64,000 bases of DNA from Psychromonas ingrahamii 37 (GTDB taxonomy: Bacteria > Pseudomonadota > Gammaproteobacteria > Enterobacterales > Psychromonadaceae): contig NC_008709.1 in assembly GCF_000015285.1 (NCBI RefSeq), positions 2,108,001-2,172,000 on the forward strand, written 5' to 3'. Under the pieces are notes generated by a model. It saw nothing but the letters and a program-made list of their open reading frames with translations, was not told where the DNA came from and did not search any database. The translations under genes were made by a program, and so were the position numbers. Of the stretch, positions 45,824 through 56,176 are shown in pieces. Numbering within the stretch: position 1 is the first letter of the stretch; each line of letters opens with the position of its first letter.

Positions 45824-47260
45824 ATGACAAAAAACATTTTGGTGGTGGGGGCCTCGGGTTATGTGGGTAGTCAACTCGTCCCGGCGCTTGCGCAGACAGG
45901 TTATAACGTCACAGCGACAGCGCGGGATCCCGCGGTACTTGCAAAACGGAGTTGGAGCCGACTCGATAATATTAAAATAGTGACATTAGATTTAACCCTT
46001 AATACAGATTTATCCCTTATTCTGCAGGATATTGATATTGTTTTTTATCTTGTGCATAGCATGGGCTATGGCCCGAATTTTGTTGATATTGAACTTGATA
46101 ACGCTAAAAATTTCAGTGCACAGTTAAAAGCCAGTGATGTTAAACAGCTTATCTATTTAGGCTCTCTGCAACCTGCTTCCAGCGATTCCAAGCATTTTGT
46201 TTCACGTAAAAAAACCGGTGATATTTTAAGAGAAAGCAATGTTATCGTCACTGAATTAAGAGCTGGCATTATTGTAGGTGCGGGCTCTGCAGTATTTGAA
46301 GTGATGCGTGATGTGGTTTATCACCTGCCTGTTATGATCATGCCAAAGTGCATAAATTCTCACAACTCACCTATTGCCTTACAAAATCTGCTCTATTACC
46401 TGCTGGCGTTACTCAAACTTCCTGCCGTCACGCATAAAATTTTTGATGTTGCAGGCCCGGAGTTAATTACCTATCAAAAACAGCTACAAATAATTGCCAA
46501 TTTGATGGGTAAAAAAGTACATATTATCCCCCTGTCAATGTTAACAACTAAGGTTGCTGCCCTCGGGTTTAAAGTTATCACCTCGGTGCCGACCAATATT
46601 GCCAAAGCATTGGTGGAGGGAATGTGCTATGACTTAACGGCCGACGGATCCGAACTCCAGTCTCTTATTCCACAAGCATTACTTTCTTATGAACAAGCCG
46701 TGGCTGAAAGCTTAGCCAATGAACAAGATATTATTAATAGTGACCTATGGGGATTTGATCCCGATGCGCTTTCTTATTGGCAACCAGGTTATGCTTATTA
46801 TCCAAAGCAAGCGGGTCATTGTTTTAAAACCGATGTCAGTGCTGAATGCCTTTGGCAGCAGATTCAATTAATCGGTACGCAGGAAGGTTATTTTTATGCA
46901 AATTATTTATGGCGAATCAGAGAAGGGATAGATCACCTTGCTGGTGGGAATTCCTTAACGCGTTATCGTAGCCATCCTGATAAAATAGCATTAGGTGATA
47001 GAATTGACTCCTGGAAAGTTATTGGCATTAAAGAGAATAAATTTTTGTCTTTATTAATGGGCATGAAAGCACCAGGATTGGGTCGACTTGAATTTAATAT
47101 TGTGGATAAAGGGGCATATCGGGAGTTAGATATACGTGCCTGGTGGCATCCGGCAGGTTTTTTAGGCTTATTATATTGGTTTGCACTGATGCCCGCACAC
47201 TTATTTATTTTCAAGGGAATGACAAAAGCTATAGTGAAAAAATGCAAAACTAAAATGTAA
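45824..47260 (+). CDS. YbjT-like NAD(P)-binding protein with DUF2867 domain
   Basis: 478 residues, the same size as E. coli YbjT. N-terminal Rossmann domain (ILVVGASGYVGSQLVPAL), FYLVHSMGYG, YLGSLQP and the ELRAGIIVGAGS strand fit an atypical SDR; the C-terminal ~150 residues (GHCFKTDVSAECLWQQIQLIG ... ELDIRAWWHPAGFLGLLYWFA) are DUF2867. The role is unknown. Starts at ATG 45824 with AAGAAGGAT-like box ahead. Confidence 0.85.
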   Translation: MTKNILVVGASGYVGSQLVPALAQTGYNVTATARDPAVLAKRSWSRLDNIKIVTLDLTLNTDLSLILQDIDIVFYLVHSMGYGPNFVDIELDNAKNFSAQLKASDVKQLIYLGSLQPASSDSKHFVSRKKTGDILRESNVIVTELRAGIIVGAGSAVFEVMRDVVYHLPVMIMPKCINSHNSPIALQNLLYYLLALLKLPAVTHKIFDVAGPELITYQKQLQIIANLMGKKVHIIPLSMLTTKVAALGFKVITSVPTNIAKALVEGMCYDLTADGSELQSLIPQALLSYEQAVAESLANEQDIINSDLWGFDPDALSYWQPGYAYYPKQAGHCFKTDVSAECLWQQIQLIGTQEGYFYANYLWRIREGIDHLAGGNSLTRYRSHPDKIALGDRIDSWKVIGIKENKFLSLLMGMKAPGLGRLEFNIVDKGAYRELDIRAWWHPAGFLGLLYWFALMPAHLFIFKGMTKAIVKKCKTKM

Positions 47261-47556
47261 TCTTATTGATAGCAATGGTTTGCTTAAATCACCATTTTAC
47301 GCAAAAAATAAAAGGTTGCCCCTAACCGATAGGATGATGACCTATAATGATTTGTCATCAGCAACCATTTTCCGCGTCAAACAAATTCGTCATTATATTT
47401 TTCGTCGTTCCACTTAAAAATTTTCATTGTATTTTACTGTTTAAAACGATGTTTAAAACGATGCTTTAACAATTTATAACACCTATTTATCGCTATACTC
47501 AAAGGGTGATCCATTAATTTATTGAGGTGGGGAATGTTTTTAAAGAAGCCAACAAT

Positions 47557-47940
47557 ATGATGACGTTGAGTATTAAACGATTAACTATTGCTGTTTTTGC
47601 CATCACTCTTTTCGCTTGTATGCCGGTACTCTCTCGAAGCCGCGACGGGTATAAAGAAGTTGGGAAAGCTTCTTTTTATGCCAATAAGTTTCAAGGCAGA
47701 CTGACCGCTAGCGGTGCTGTTTTTGATCAAAATGCGAAAACAGCAGCGCACAAAAAATTATCTTTTGGGTCAAAAGTGAAAGTAACTAATTTAACAAATG
47801 GCAAAAGTATTATGGTGATCATCAATGACAGAGGCCCTTTTGTAAAAGGGCGTATTATTGACCTGTTACGCTCCGCATTCAGTCTTATTGGTTCTCTCGA
47901 CTCAGGCGTGATTAAAGTGCGAATTGAAGTGGTTCGCTAG
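47557..47940 (+). CDS. RlpA-like double-psi beta-barrel lipoprotein
   Basis: 127 residues. A lipoprotein-type signal ([13 protein letters not shown]) is followed by [41 protein letters not shown] and [20 protein letters not shown], the RlpA DPBB domain with its catalytic-type D and H residues. There is no SPOR domain, so it is a short RlpA relative; septal peptidoglycan binding or trimming is likely. An in-frame GTG ten codons upstream is possible but would put charges ahead of the signal. Confidence 0.82.
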   Translation: MMTLSIKRLTIAVFAITLFACMPVLSRSRDGYKEVGKASFYANKFQGRLTASGAVFDQNAKTAAHKKLSFGSKVKVTNLTNGKSIMVIINDRGPFVKGRIIDLLRSAFSLIGSLDSGVIKVRIEVVR

Positions 47941-47962
47941 TTCTTTCTGTTGGTGATTTGTG

Positions 47963-48439
47963 TTATCTAGATTGATTGCTTAATCCTTGTAAAAGATTTT
48001 CATTTAAGAATCCCTCTTTGCTTAGATTAAAGGCAATAAATCCCTTGGGATCTATTTTTGTTTGCAGTTGGTATTTAATATCATCACCTGAATGTTGACT
48101 TAGAGAGGTTAATAATTTAAACAGATCAAATAGTGAAACAGCTGTTTGTATTTTGATGGGCGTTTCACTGTATCCCTTTAATGTAGGGATTTGACTGGAC
48201 ACACCGGATAAAATCTTTTTATCATTAATATCCAGGCGTAAAATGATGCCTTCAATTTCTAAATCTTGAGGATTCGGATTTAAGACTAATAAGTGCACAT
48301 TAAAACGAGGGGATAACCCCGCCGCCGTTGTTGGCTCTATATTAATTAAACTCACTTCCAGATCTTGTAATTGTTGTATTTGAGTACATCCACTTAATCC
48401 AACAACACATAATATTGCAATAAACTTCCAAAGAGACAT
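47963..48439 (-). CDS. LEA type 2 family lipoprotein
   Basis: 158 residues. Signal with lipobox VVGLSGCTQ, then LEVSLINIEPTTAAGLSPRF, VHLLVLNPNPQDLEIEGI (the LEA-2 N-P motif), and the LKGYSETPIKIQTAVS strand. LEA14-like bacterial lipoproteins have an immunoglobulin-like WHy fold and unknown, stress-related roles. Convergent with the RlpA-like gene. An ATG three codons upstream is also possible. Confidence 0.75.
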   Translation of the reverse strand: MSLWKFIAILCVVGLSGCTQIQQLQDLEVSLINIEPTTAAGLSPRFNVHLLVLNPNPQDLEIEGIILRLDINDKKILSGVSSQIPTLKGYSETPIKIQTAVSLFDLFKLLTSLSQHSGDDIKYQLQTKIDPKGFIAFNLSKEGFLNENLLQGLSNQSR

Positions 48440-49365
48440 ATCAGCCATTCCATTAATAATAAATAATAAATAATAATAGCAAAATAATATAGATTGTATT
48501 TTTTGAAATAAAAATAAGTTCAGAAAATATTAACCAACATTTATGTTTTTTTAAATTCGATTCCAGAACAACAGCCAGAAATCCTTGCCTATGATGATAC
48601 TCTGGTCATTGTTTGTCTACTGTGCAAAGTGTCTAATGCGGATCAGGCAATGCAGCAGGAAGAAGCCTCGGCCATAGAAAGTTCCTTATGTAAGCTGTTA
48701 TCTATTGATATTCATTCCTAAGTACGCAAAGGGGTGCAAAATGCGTTAGCTTTATACTCTTAATGGTCCAGTCAATTTATCTGATTCCGATGACTAAAAA
48801 TTAATATTTTAACTTTATCCTAAATTTTAGGCGTAACAAATCTGCTCCCATTCAGAAAAAAGCGTAACGGAAAGCGCTATCATGCTTCGCCTTAAGTTAA
48901 ATGGCGACCTGAAAGCTAAGTGTAAAACCAAAGCGCATGGCGGATGATTTGTGCAGAGTAACGATAACCGGCGTAAATATTTTAATTTTTCATCAGCAGA
49001 TTATCTGCATAATTTGAAACGGGTCTGTTAAGTTCACAGTACCAGCAGAATATGCAGTGAGCATTCATGATACCAACCAAATCAAGATGTAGCACAACCA
49101 CACGCTATGATTATTTATAGTAGTAAGGTAAAATAAGTTGAGAAAGTGAAAGCCTACTAAAAAGGTCACATACACGTGGTGCTTATGTCTTTTTAAAAAT
49201 ATTTACGGTAATACAGACAATGTATGAGGAAATATTAAGGTTGAGTGCATAACCCGTTTTTTATTTAAGCTCACCGTAGTATCTCAGACGGATTTCTATA
49301 CCGCGCGTTATACCCAAGCCCTCTTTTAGGGCTACTATTTAAACAATATAAGGAACCAACAATAC
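48440..49365. other. gene-poor region
   Basis: About 930 bp. It holds the TerB-like fragment noted next and otherwise AT-rich sequence without a supported gene or RNA. Confidence 0.5.
48560..48721 (+). pseudogene. TerB-like domain fragment (tentative)
   Basis: An open run without a start reads ILAYDDTLVIVCLLCKVSNAD, then QQEEASAIESSLCKLLSID before TAA. The pattern of a hydrophobic helix, A-D turn and E-x-x-x-I helix fits the N-terminal part of TerB/DnaJ-associated domains. Only ~53 codons remain. Confidence 0.35.
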
Positions 49366-49560
49366 ATGTCGGATTTAAAAAACCAAGACGTTAACCCGAA
49401 CAGTGAACAAAACCAGCTTAAAGCCTTACTCGATCAGCCTATTGAAGATTTACCACTAATGTCTCTGTACCGCATCAGATACCTAGCTACTGAGCTTTCT
49501 ATGAAGGATGTAGTAGCACTCGCTCAACAGTTTATTGATAAACGTCAACAAGCAAAGTAA
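49366..49560 (+). CDS. hypothetical small protein (64 aa)
   Basis: 64 residues with AAGGA eleven bases upstream of the ATG. Polar N-terminus (SDLKNQDVNPNSEQNQLKAL), then LLDQPIEDLPLMSLYRIRYLA, helical to the end (DVVALAQQFIDKRQQAK). No family recognised; the strong ribosome site and helical design support a real gene. Confidence 0.6.
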   Translation: MSDLKNQDVNPNSEQNQLKALLDQPIEDLPLMSLYRIRYLATELSMKDVVALAQQFIDKRQQAK

Positions 49561-49654
49561 TGCAATAGCAACAAACTTCCCATGGATAGCGGGGGGATTG
49601 TCAACCTATAGAACTGAATCGATTAAATCCAGTCAAATACCCTTTAATCTAAAT

Positions 49655-50240
49655 TTTAGACGTAACAAGGCAAATAGCTGGGCACCCATCTAATCGATTA
49701 AATATTAATTCGCTTCTATGTTTTATTCAGGCACTGTTTTGAATGATTAGGAGCTCATTAAGATGCAATCTTGTGCAATACAGATATCCTTAATGAGAGT
49801 GTAAAAAGATTGTGGTACGCCTATTATTTATTGTATTTCCCGTTGTGTGCGTTGTGCTTTTTTATGCGGCAAGGATAAGCTCAGCGGACAAAGCTTTGAA
49901 CATTGTAGATAATGAATGGTCGAATCCCGCCCATTCTTAACCTCCATCTTTAACCTTCATTTTTAATATTGATACCTGCGCTTATGCCATTATGTCTAAT
50001 CACTATCATCTAGTTTTGCATATTAATGAATTAGAAAAAAGAGAATTCATCGATAAAGAAGTTTGCCTGCGTTTACCCTCTGGGCTGGTTAAAGCTATTC
50101 TTATTTTTCCCTTAAAATAAGTGGGAGGGCGCTTTAAATCGCAGGCACTATCAGATGAAAATACTTTAATTACCTGCATAGCTTAGGTTGATTTAAACTC
50201 AATACGCGCCAAAATGATCAGGCTCGCAGGTACTAAACCA
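49655..50240 (+). pseudogene. decayed RAYT-type transposase (copy 3)
   Basis: Begins with the shared upstream block, then codes, with frameshifts, for [19 protein letters not shown] (49858 on), the catalytic region TCAYAIMSNHYHLVLHINEL (about 49978-50037, with the HxH motif) and the C-terminal VDLNSIRAKM (about 50186). It is the best-preserved copy, but has several stops. Confidence 0.8.
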
Positions 50241-50535
50241 CAATTACTAAGCCACAATGACTTCATGCATTAGGACTGATATTCATGAGTCTTCACCTTC
50301 AATTATAACCATTGTAATTAATGGATACCCACAATTGGTTTAGGAAAACCGTGCTTCTATGTGCATATCAACAATCCGTATCGAAATGATTGCCTTGAAA
50401 CACACCGTGATTTTTATCGCTGTCATGTAAGCGACATCTATTTGTCATATCAGGCCGATATGATTCGCTCCAGATTATTAATAATTTTATGAGCGCTGTA
50501 TTAGTGTTCTTATTTTTCTTTTGGAGAAATTGCAT

Positions 50536-51573
50536 ATGCTTAAACATTTTGCCTTAACAGCCCTTGGCGCATTCGCTCTGATGTCAGCAACGGTACATGC
50601 CACATCGATTGAGCCTGCTTCGGTATTGAAAGTTGGTTTGTGGGGAGATCAATTCTATAGCGACGATATGGCGCTTAAAGAAAAGAGAGCCAAGCAAACG
50701 GTTGATTCTATGAATGCCCATGATTTGGGTTTCACCCTGTTTACAGGTGATACCAAAAACGGACACTCGAAATGTACAGACGACGCCATTGGTGCAAACA
50801 TTGTAGATACCTTTAATTCATTAAAAGCACCGACACTTTACAGCGTTGGCGATAATGAATGGACAGATTGTCACCGTACAAGCAATGGTGGCTACAATCC
50901 GTTGGAACGTTTGTCTTACCTGCGCAATGTGTTCTTCAAGACAGAGACAACCCAAGGTACACATCCAATTGCGGTTAAAAGACAAGCGGTTGATGGCCAG
51001 CCATATAGCGAAAACAGCCGTTTCACGATGAACAATGTTGAATTTGTCGCGTTGGCTGTACCAGGAAGTAACAATAATCTGATTGGCAAAGAAAAACATT
51101 GCATCAAAAAATCCAAACGTACTGAAGTGGAGTGTAATGCGGCGACAAATGAATACGAAGCCCGTAATGCTAAAAATATTGAATGGCTTAAAGCGTCTTT
51201 CAAAGAAGCGCGTGATCATAAATATGCAGGTATTGCCATCGTTATTCAGGCGGATATCTTTTTCCCATTCGAGCTTTCTGATGGCGGTTATAAAGATGAC
51301 TTCCTGCCAAGCCTGAACGAGAAAAATGGCTTCAGCGATTTTTATCATACATTGCAGGCTGAAACGCACAATTTTGGCGGTCAGGTCTTATTGGTACATG
51401 GCGACTCTCACTACTATAAAGTAGATAAGCCTATGTACGAAGATGACGGACGTCTGACGGCAAACTTCACACGGGTGCAAGTGTTTGGCGCAGAAGACAA
51501 CAGCTGGATTGAAATGACGGTAGATCCAAAAAGCGAAGACGTTTTCTCCTTCGCACCGGTTATTCTCCAATAA
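50536..51573 (+). CDS. secreted calcineurin-like phosphoesterase
   Basis: 345 residues with a clear signal peptide (LTALGAFALMSATVHA). The metallophosphoesterase order is present: GLWGDQFY (D-x-x), FTGDTKNG (GD), SVGDNEWTD (GDNE) and VHGDSHYYK (GDSH). A two-metal phosphatase acting in the periplasm is likely; the ligands in the GLWGDQFY motif differ from the strict D-x-H. GGAG at 50523-50526 leads ATG 50536. The hairpin at 51601-51636 follows without a T-run. Confidence 0.78.
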   Translation: MLKHFALTALGAFALMSATVHATSIEPASVLKVGLWGDQFYSDDMALKEKRAKQTVDSMNAHDLGFTLFTGDTKNGHSKCTDDAIGANIVDTFNSLKAPTLYSVGDNEWTDCHRTSNGGYNPLERLSYLRNVFFKTETTQGTHPIAVKRQAVDGQPYSENSRFTMNNVEFVALAVPGSNNNLIGKEKHCIKKSKRTEVECNAATNEYEARNAKNIEWLKASFKEARDHKYAGIAIVIQADIFFPFELSDGGYKDDFLPSLNEKNGFSDFYHTLQAETHNFGGQVLLVHGDSHYYKVDKPMYEDDGRLTANFTRVQVFGAEDNSWIEMTVDPKSEDVFSFAPVILQ

Positions 51574-51699
51574 CAGTCGATACAAAGTGATACTCAATCA
51601 AGGAACCGTCACAACAATTTTCATGATGGTTCCCTGACAATGCACATATCCCCTCTACTTATTCTCACTATCCGATGCTTTACGCAGCACTAAATCCAG

Positions 51700-51840
51700 C
51701 TATGGCCGACAAGCAGTCTTGTTAAATAAGCAAACAGATATTAGGAACGGTGACGTAATAGCGGGCCTCTTTGCGATTTATATCTGTTCCTATGTCACCT
51801 ATGCCATCATGAGTAATCACTTGCATATTGGGTTATAAAA
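51700..51840 (+). pseudogene. RAYT-type transposase relic (copy 4)
   Basis: A short fragment reading LFAIYICSYVTYAIMSNHLHIGL, interrupted by changes, keeps the SNHxH signature of the RAYT core. Nothing else of the gene remains. It lies between the phosphoesterase and M18 peptidase genes. Confidence 0.55.
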
Positions 51841-51927
51841 AGAGATATCATGATTGTAATTACCTATACTCAACCTTGCCGGTTTGCTATATTAAAAGAT
51901 TTAGTTCCTCTGGTGTTACAGTCGATA

Positions 51928-53187
51928 TTACTTGCTAAATCCTAAAATGATTTTATACAAAGAGTGTGCATCATCACTACCACAAAGCTCACGTATAGAG
52001 TGCATTGCTAAAGTAGGAAGTCCAACATCAAGTGTATCAATCCCAAGTCTTGTCGCAGTTAATGGACCGATAGTTGAACCACATCCCATATCACTTCTTG
52101 TTACAAACTCTTGATACGGCTCATTTACAGCGTTAGCCACATTCATAAATCTTGAAATAGTTGTAGAGTTTGAAGCATATCGCTGGTTTGCATTTATCTT
52201 TATAACAGTGCCTTTATTGATGTGTGGAGCATGATTAGCATCGTGTTTGTATGGAAAGTTTGGATGGATTGCATGTGCGTTATCAGCAGATATTAAAATC
52301 GAACCTCTTATCATCTGCATATAGTCCTCATAATCGTTATACATTCTTCTAAGCGTATTTTCTAAAAAGCTCCCACTTGCACCACTGGTTGACTCACTTC
52401 CAACTTCTTCATGGTCACTGGCAATAAACATCATAGGTTTATCATCATCTACATTGCATATACTTAGCAGTCCAACATAACAGCTAAGAAGGTTGTCTAA
52501 TCTTGCACTCGCTATAAAGTCGTCATTTAAACCTACATATGAAGCATTCGCTGTGTCATAAAAACTAAGTTCATTTGCATAAAGCGCTTTAACATCTTGA
52601 ATCCCCAACTTCTCAAGCTGCAATTTTAAGAACTCATCAAACTCGAAATCATCATTTGTTGTAAGGATAGGTGAGATATCTGTCTGCTTATTTACCGTTC
52701 TCTCTTTATTAGCATTCTCATCCAAATGAATTGCAAGTGATGGGATAATCGCAATAGCCTTTTTAACATTAATCAAAACATGTTGAATAACATTTTTAGA
52801 GTCAAGATAAGAAACACGCCCTGCAAGTGAGAGATCTCTGTCAAACCAAGGATTTAGTAAAAGACCTCCATAAGGCTCAACGCCAAATTTCACAACGCCA
52901 TGCTCTTTAGTAACGGGTTTTGGCTTTAGTTTTATATTGGGTGAATCTGTATGAGCACCCACTATTGTGTAGTTTTTATCTTTAGGATATGTAAAAGCGA
53001 TAACAGAAGAATCGTTGCGCATTACAAAATACTTCTTACCCTCTTTGAGCTTCCATTTTTGGCGTTCATCAAGCTTTATAAATCCAGCATTCTCTAACAT
53101 CATACTCATATTTAAAGTGGCATGAAAAGGTGTAGGAGACGCATCTAAAAATCCTAAAAGCTCTTCGTTAAAATTTTGTTTATTCAT
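51928..53187 (-). CDS. M18-family aminopeptidase
   Basis: 419 residues. M18 motifs: ASPTPFHAT at the N-terminus, VGAHTDSPNIKLKPKP (metal His/Asp), LNPWFDRDLSLAGRV, LDNLLSCY, ASDHEEVGSESTSGASG (catalytic EE) and TRSDMGCGSTIGP/PTLAMHSIRE at the end. It removes N-terminal acidic or neutral residues in the cytosol with zinc or cobalt. The short M18 form and wording are like those of Campylobacterota, hence possible transfer. TTGAAGGATTAAA precedes the ATG. Flanked by transposase relics. Confidence 0.9.
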   Translation of the reverse strand: MNKQNFNEELLGFLDASPTPFHATLNMSMMLENAGFIKLDERQKWKLKEGKKYFVMRNDSSVIAFTYPKDKNYTIVGAHTDSPNIKLKPKPVTKEHGVVKFGVEPYGGLLLNPWFDRDLSLAGRVSYLDSKNVIQHVLINVKKAIAIIPSLAIHLDENANKERTVNKQTDISPILTTNDDFEFDEFLKLQLEKLGIQDVKALYANELSFYDTANASYVGLNDDFIASARLDNLLSCYVGLLSICNVDDDKPMMFIASDHEEVGSESTSGASGSFLENTLRRMYNDYEDYMQMIRGSILISADNAHAIHPNFPYKHDANHAPHINKGTVIKINANQRYASNSTTISRFMNVANAVNEPYQEFVTRSDMGCGSTIGPLTATRLGIDTLDVGLPTLAMHSIRELCGSDDAHSLYKIILGFSK

Positions 53188-54059
53188 ATTTTAATCCTTC
53201 AAAAGTGTAAGTAATAATTTAACGCTACATTCTTTGCGAAGTCAAAGATGACTCCATTTTAAATCAATTTAAGCTTTCGTATGGGCTCACTTTTAGCCTG
53301 ATATTTGGATATTATTTTGCTTATTTACGCCCTAGTCCTTGTTAATAGGGCTTTGGTGCAGGATTTTTTATTCGTAGTTTTTTAAAAAAGGTCATTTCCA
53401 GTCTGCTTATAAAGCCCCTTATCCAGTATTCACCTGAATGTTTATCACTAATTCAGGTGAATTAGCATCTGCTCTAATCCACTACGGCGCGTTTGCGAGT
53501 TATCTTTCTGAGGCGTAAAGGGGCACAACGCGCCCTCAGAGCTTTTACTCTATTTATCTGTTGAGACTACCCCATTTATGCTCACTTCCCCAATAGTGAG
53601 CGTAATGGCAAAAGGCAAAGTCCTGATCCCTAACGCTTCATAAAAAGAATGAAAAAAAGAGGCAAATAAGGAGAATATGAGGTGAGCATATTTTAGATAT
53701 TACAAAAAAGGATGTTTATTCGACTATCCTCTATCTTCTTTTTTATAAGGCAAGTGAATGTTGCTTGAGTATAACGGCCTGTTTATAAAAGCGGCCAATA
53801 AACAACCAATTGCAAGATTTCAGGAGTGGCCAACAATAGTCTTACGAAATTGCAAAGACCCGTAGTTTATTACCTAAACTTATATGGGTGATCCCAAAAA
53901 AGAAGTTATTGAGGGTTGGCTGCATTTTAAAAAATGAGTATCGCAGGCAATTTATGGTGAAGAGGATTAATGATGAAGAGGGTATTATTTTGAACATTGG
54001 TGACCCAAATACTCCCCCACTACGTACATACTACTAACAGATAATTACTAGGAATAGAA
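53188..54059. other. gene-poor region with repeat module and a 12-bp inverted repeat
   Basis: About 870 bp without a supported gene. Contains a hairpin ATTCACCTGAAT/ATTCAGGTGAAT (53428-53462, 11-nt loop) and a repeat module (53489-53740) seen again at 56177-56790, 60845-61120 and in part at 61916-62030. Confidence 0.65.
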
Positions 54060-54455
54060 ATGGCTTATACAATAGATACCCTTGGTGAAACTGAAACCAA
54101 CATAGAACTGTTAAAGGTACTGGTGGAGAATAGTTTCGACTCAATCCTAATCACTGACGCGACAACTGAAGGAGAGGTTATATACGCAAACAACGCGTTT
54201 AAAAAACTTACTGGTTATGAACCATCCGAGGTCATCGGAAAAACCCCCCGAATTCTTCAAGGTGTGGGTACTGATGAAAAAGTTATCGATCGTCTCACCG
54301 CAGCGTTGAAATCCGGTACAGAATTTGAAGGAAAGGCCATCAATTACAAAAAAGATGGAACTCCTTTTATTATGTTTTGGAGAGTGCTGCCAATCAAGGT
54401 CGATAATAAGATCGAAGCCTGGGTTGCTATCCAAAGAGAAAGCTCTTTCATTTAA
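54060..54455 (+). CDS. stand-alone PAS (LOV-like) domain protein
   Basis: 131 residues, a single PAS domain at about 15-125. The segment YANNAFKKLTGYEPSEVIGK, then TPRILQGVGTD and NYKKDGTPFIMFWRVLPIKV, follows LOV/NifL-type PAS closely. The photoactive cysteine of true LOV (NCRFLQ) is replaced by proline (TPRILQ), so a covalent flavin photocycle is not expected; flavin redox sensing remains possible. No output domain and no kinase adjacent. Confidence 0.82.
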   Translation: MAYTIDTLGETETNIELLKVLVENSFDSILITDATTEGEVIYANNAFKKLTGYEPSEVIGKTPRILQGVGTDEKVIDRLTAALKSGTEFEGKAINYKKDGTPFIMFWRVLPIKVDNKIEAWVAIQRESSFI

Positions 54456-55148
54456 CATCTTAATAACTAATTTTAAGGCTCTTATTTATCAAGGGCCTTA
54501 GTACCTTGCTGGCACCTATCATTAGCAATATTGGGCATCTCTGCCACATGTCATCATCTCTAAGTCCGATGCCTTCACCGCTCCTTACTCAGCACTTTGA
54601 CGCGGTTTGCCCGTTAACTATGCTGCACGACATTCTTCCGGGAATAATGTTGTAAACCACTCTTTATTTCCCGGCGGTTCAGTGGCAAAAAATTGCCCTG
54701 ACAGTGACATTAACCGCCTTTTTGAGCATAGTATTTCTATTTTATAAATTCAATTTTGGTAACACCTTGGTTGTGCACTAAAAATAGAAGACTTAAAATT
54801 ATGTATCTGAAACATAAGTTCATTATAAACAAAAGTAATATTCAGAGCTGGTTTGCACAACAGTGGAACGCACTTGCCCTTTACCTAAAATTTTGTGAAA
54901 ACGGGTGAGTATATGAGAGAAATATCTGACTTTCGTCGCTTCATTAAGATGAAAAAGAAGTAAATATGAAGTTATCAACTCAAGTAGATTTTGAATCTAA
55001 TGAAAAATGAGGTTTATTCTACTTATCCTCTATCCTCGAGAGCATTTTGGATAGCGTCATCATCACGTATTCAGCGGCTTGACCCGAAGCACTGCAATTT
55101 TAAGTCGTTGTTAACGAGCATTAATTAAAATTACTGCAGAAGATCATA
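54456..55148. other. intergenic region with repeat copy
   Basis: About 690 bp. The right part (54925-55040) is a diverged copy of 56655-56790. It contains ATCTGACTTTCGTCGCTTCA, which in the 56.6-kb copy is part of the IS110-type relic. No gene is supported in it. Confidence 0.6.
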
Positions 55149-56054
55149 TTGACATGTAAAATGGCAAAACACTCCCTCTATGCAGAAACCAGACCATTGA
55201 AAATCAAACACATTATTGCCAGCGTTAGCCTGTTGTTGTTAAGTGCCTGCAGCTCGACCGGACTTTTCCTGTTGAACTCTGCACTGAGGCTAAATTCCGA
55301 GCATAGCGTCAGCAAGGATGTCGCATTCGGTCAAGACGAGTGGCAGAAGTTAGATATCTACACGCCCAACAGGAGCGCACAACAAGCTAAGCCAGTATTG
55401 GTTTTTTTCTATGGCGGGAGTTGGGATTCCGGCTCAAAAGAAATGTATTTCTTTGTAGCCGATGCCTTTACTCGACTCGGCTATGTGGTCATTATTCCCG
55501 ACTATGCAAAATATCCTGCAGCACGTTTCCCGGCGTTTATGGAAGATGGTGCAGCCGCCATTGCTTGGACCAAACAAAACGTTGCCAACTATGGAGGGGA
55601 TCCACAAAAAATATTTATCGCAGGACATTCTGCCGGTGCGCATCTCGGTGGCCTATTACTGACTGACGAACGTTACCTGAAGAAGCACGGGCTCAGTCCG
55701 CTGGACGTGCAGGGTTTCTCAGGTTTGGCTGGGCCATATAACTTTACCCCTACTCGTCCTAGCCTGATGGAAGTTTTTGGCCCACCTGAGAACTACCCTA
55801 ATATGCAGGTAATGAATTTTGTTAATGGCGATGAGCCACCGATGCTGCTCTTGCATGGCGCCAAAGATGACATAGTTGGTGTTCGTAACCAGGAGCTCTT
55901 GATCGAAAAATTATCCGCCGTGGGCAACCTGTCAACAGGGGTTTTGTATCCTGGACTAACTCATACCAGTATTCTAACCAGCCTGACTTGGCCACTAAAA
56001 AAGAACAGTAGCACCCTCGACGATATGGATAAGTTCTTTAAAAGTTTACTCTGA
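55149..56054 (+). CDS. alpha/beta hydrolase lipoprotein (esterase-like)
   Basis: About 300 residues. A lipoprotein signal ends at LLLLSACSS. The hydrolase part has the oxyanion segment VFFYGGSWDSGS, the nucleophile motif GHSAGAH, LLHGAKDDIV (acid) and the final His in PGLTHTS. Resembles the carboxylesterase/BD-FAE group; substrate unknown. A TTG at 55149 with AGAAG upstream or the ATG at 55161 may start it. Located in the repeat-rich accessory block. Confidence 0.8.
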   Translation: MTCKMAKHSLYAETRPLKIKHIIASVSLLLLSACSSTGLFLLNSALRLNSEHSVSKDVAFGQDEWQKLDIYTPNRSAQQAKPVLVFFYGGSWDSGSKEMYFFVADAFTRLGYVVIIPDYAKYPAARFPAFMEDGAAAIAWTKQNVANYGGDPQKIFIAGHSAGAHLGGLLLTDERYLKKHGLSPLDVQGFSGLAGPYNFTPTRPSLMEVFGPPENYPNMQVMNFVNGDEPPMLLLHGAKDDIVGVRNQELLIEKLSAVGNLSTGVLYPGLTHTSILTSLTWPLKKNSSTLDDMDKFFKSLL

Positions 56055-56176
56055 CTTCTTTTATGCCTTTAGGCATCAGTCAGAGCGGTCGCCTTACTGG
56101 AGAATATACTGGGGCCGAGGGGCAAGTCTTTCATTTTGCAGTTTGTTAATAATTAGTATCTATTCTAGGTCGTAAT

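Noticed and set aside
53428-53462. Inverted repeat considered as a terminator
   Set aside because: No T-run follows on either strand and no gene ends nearby.
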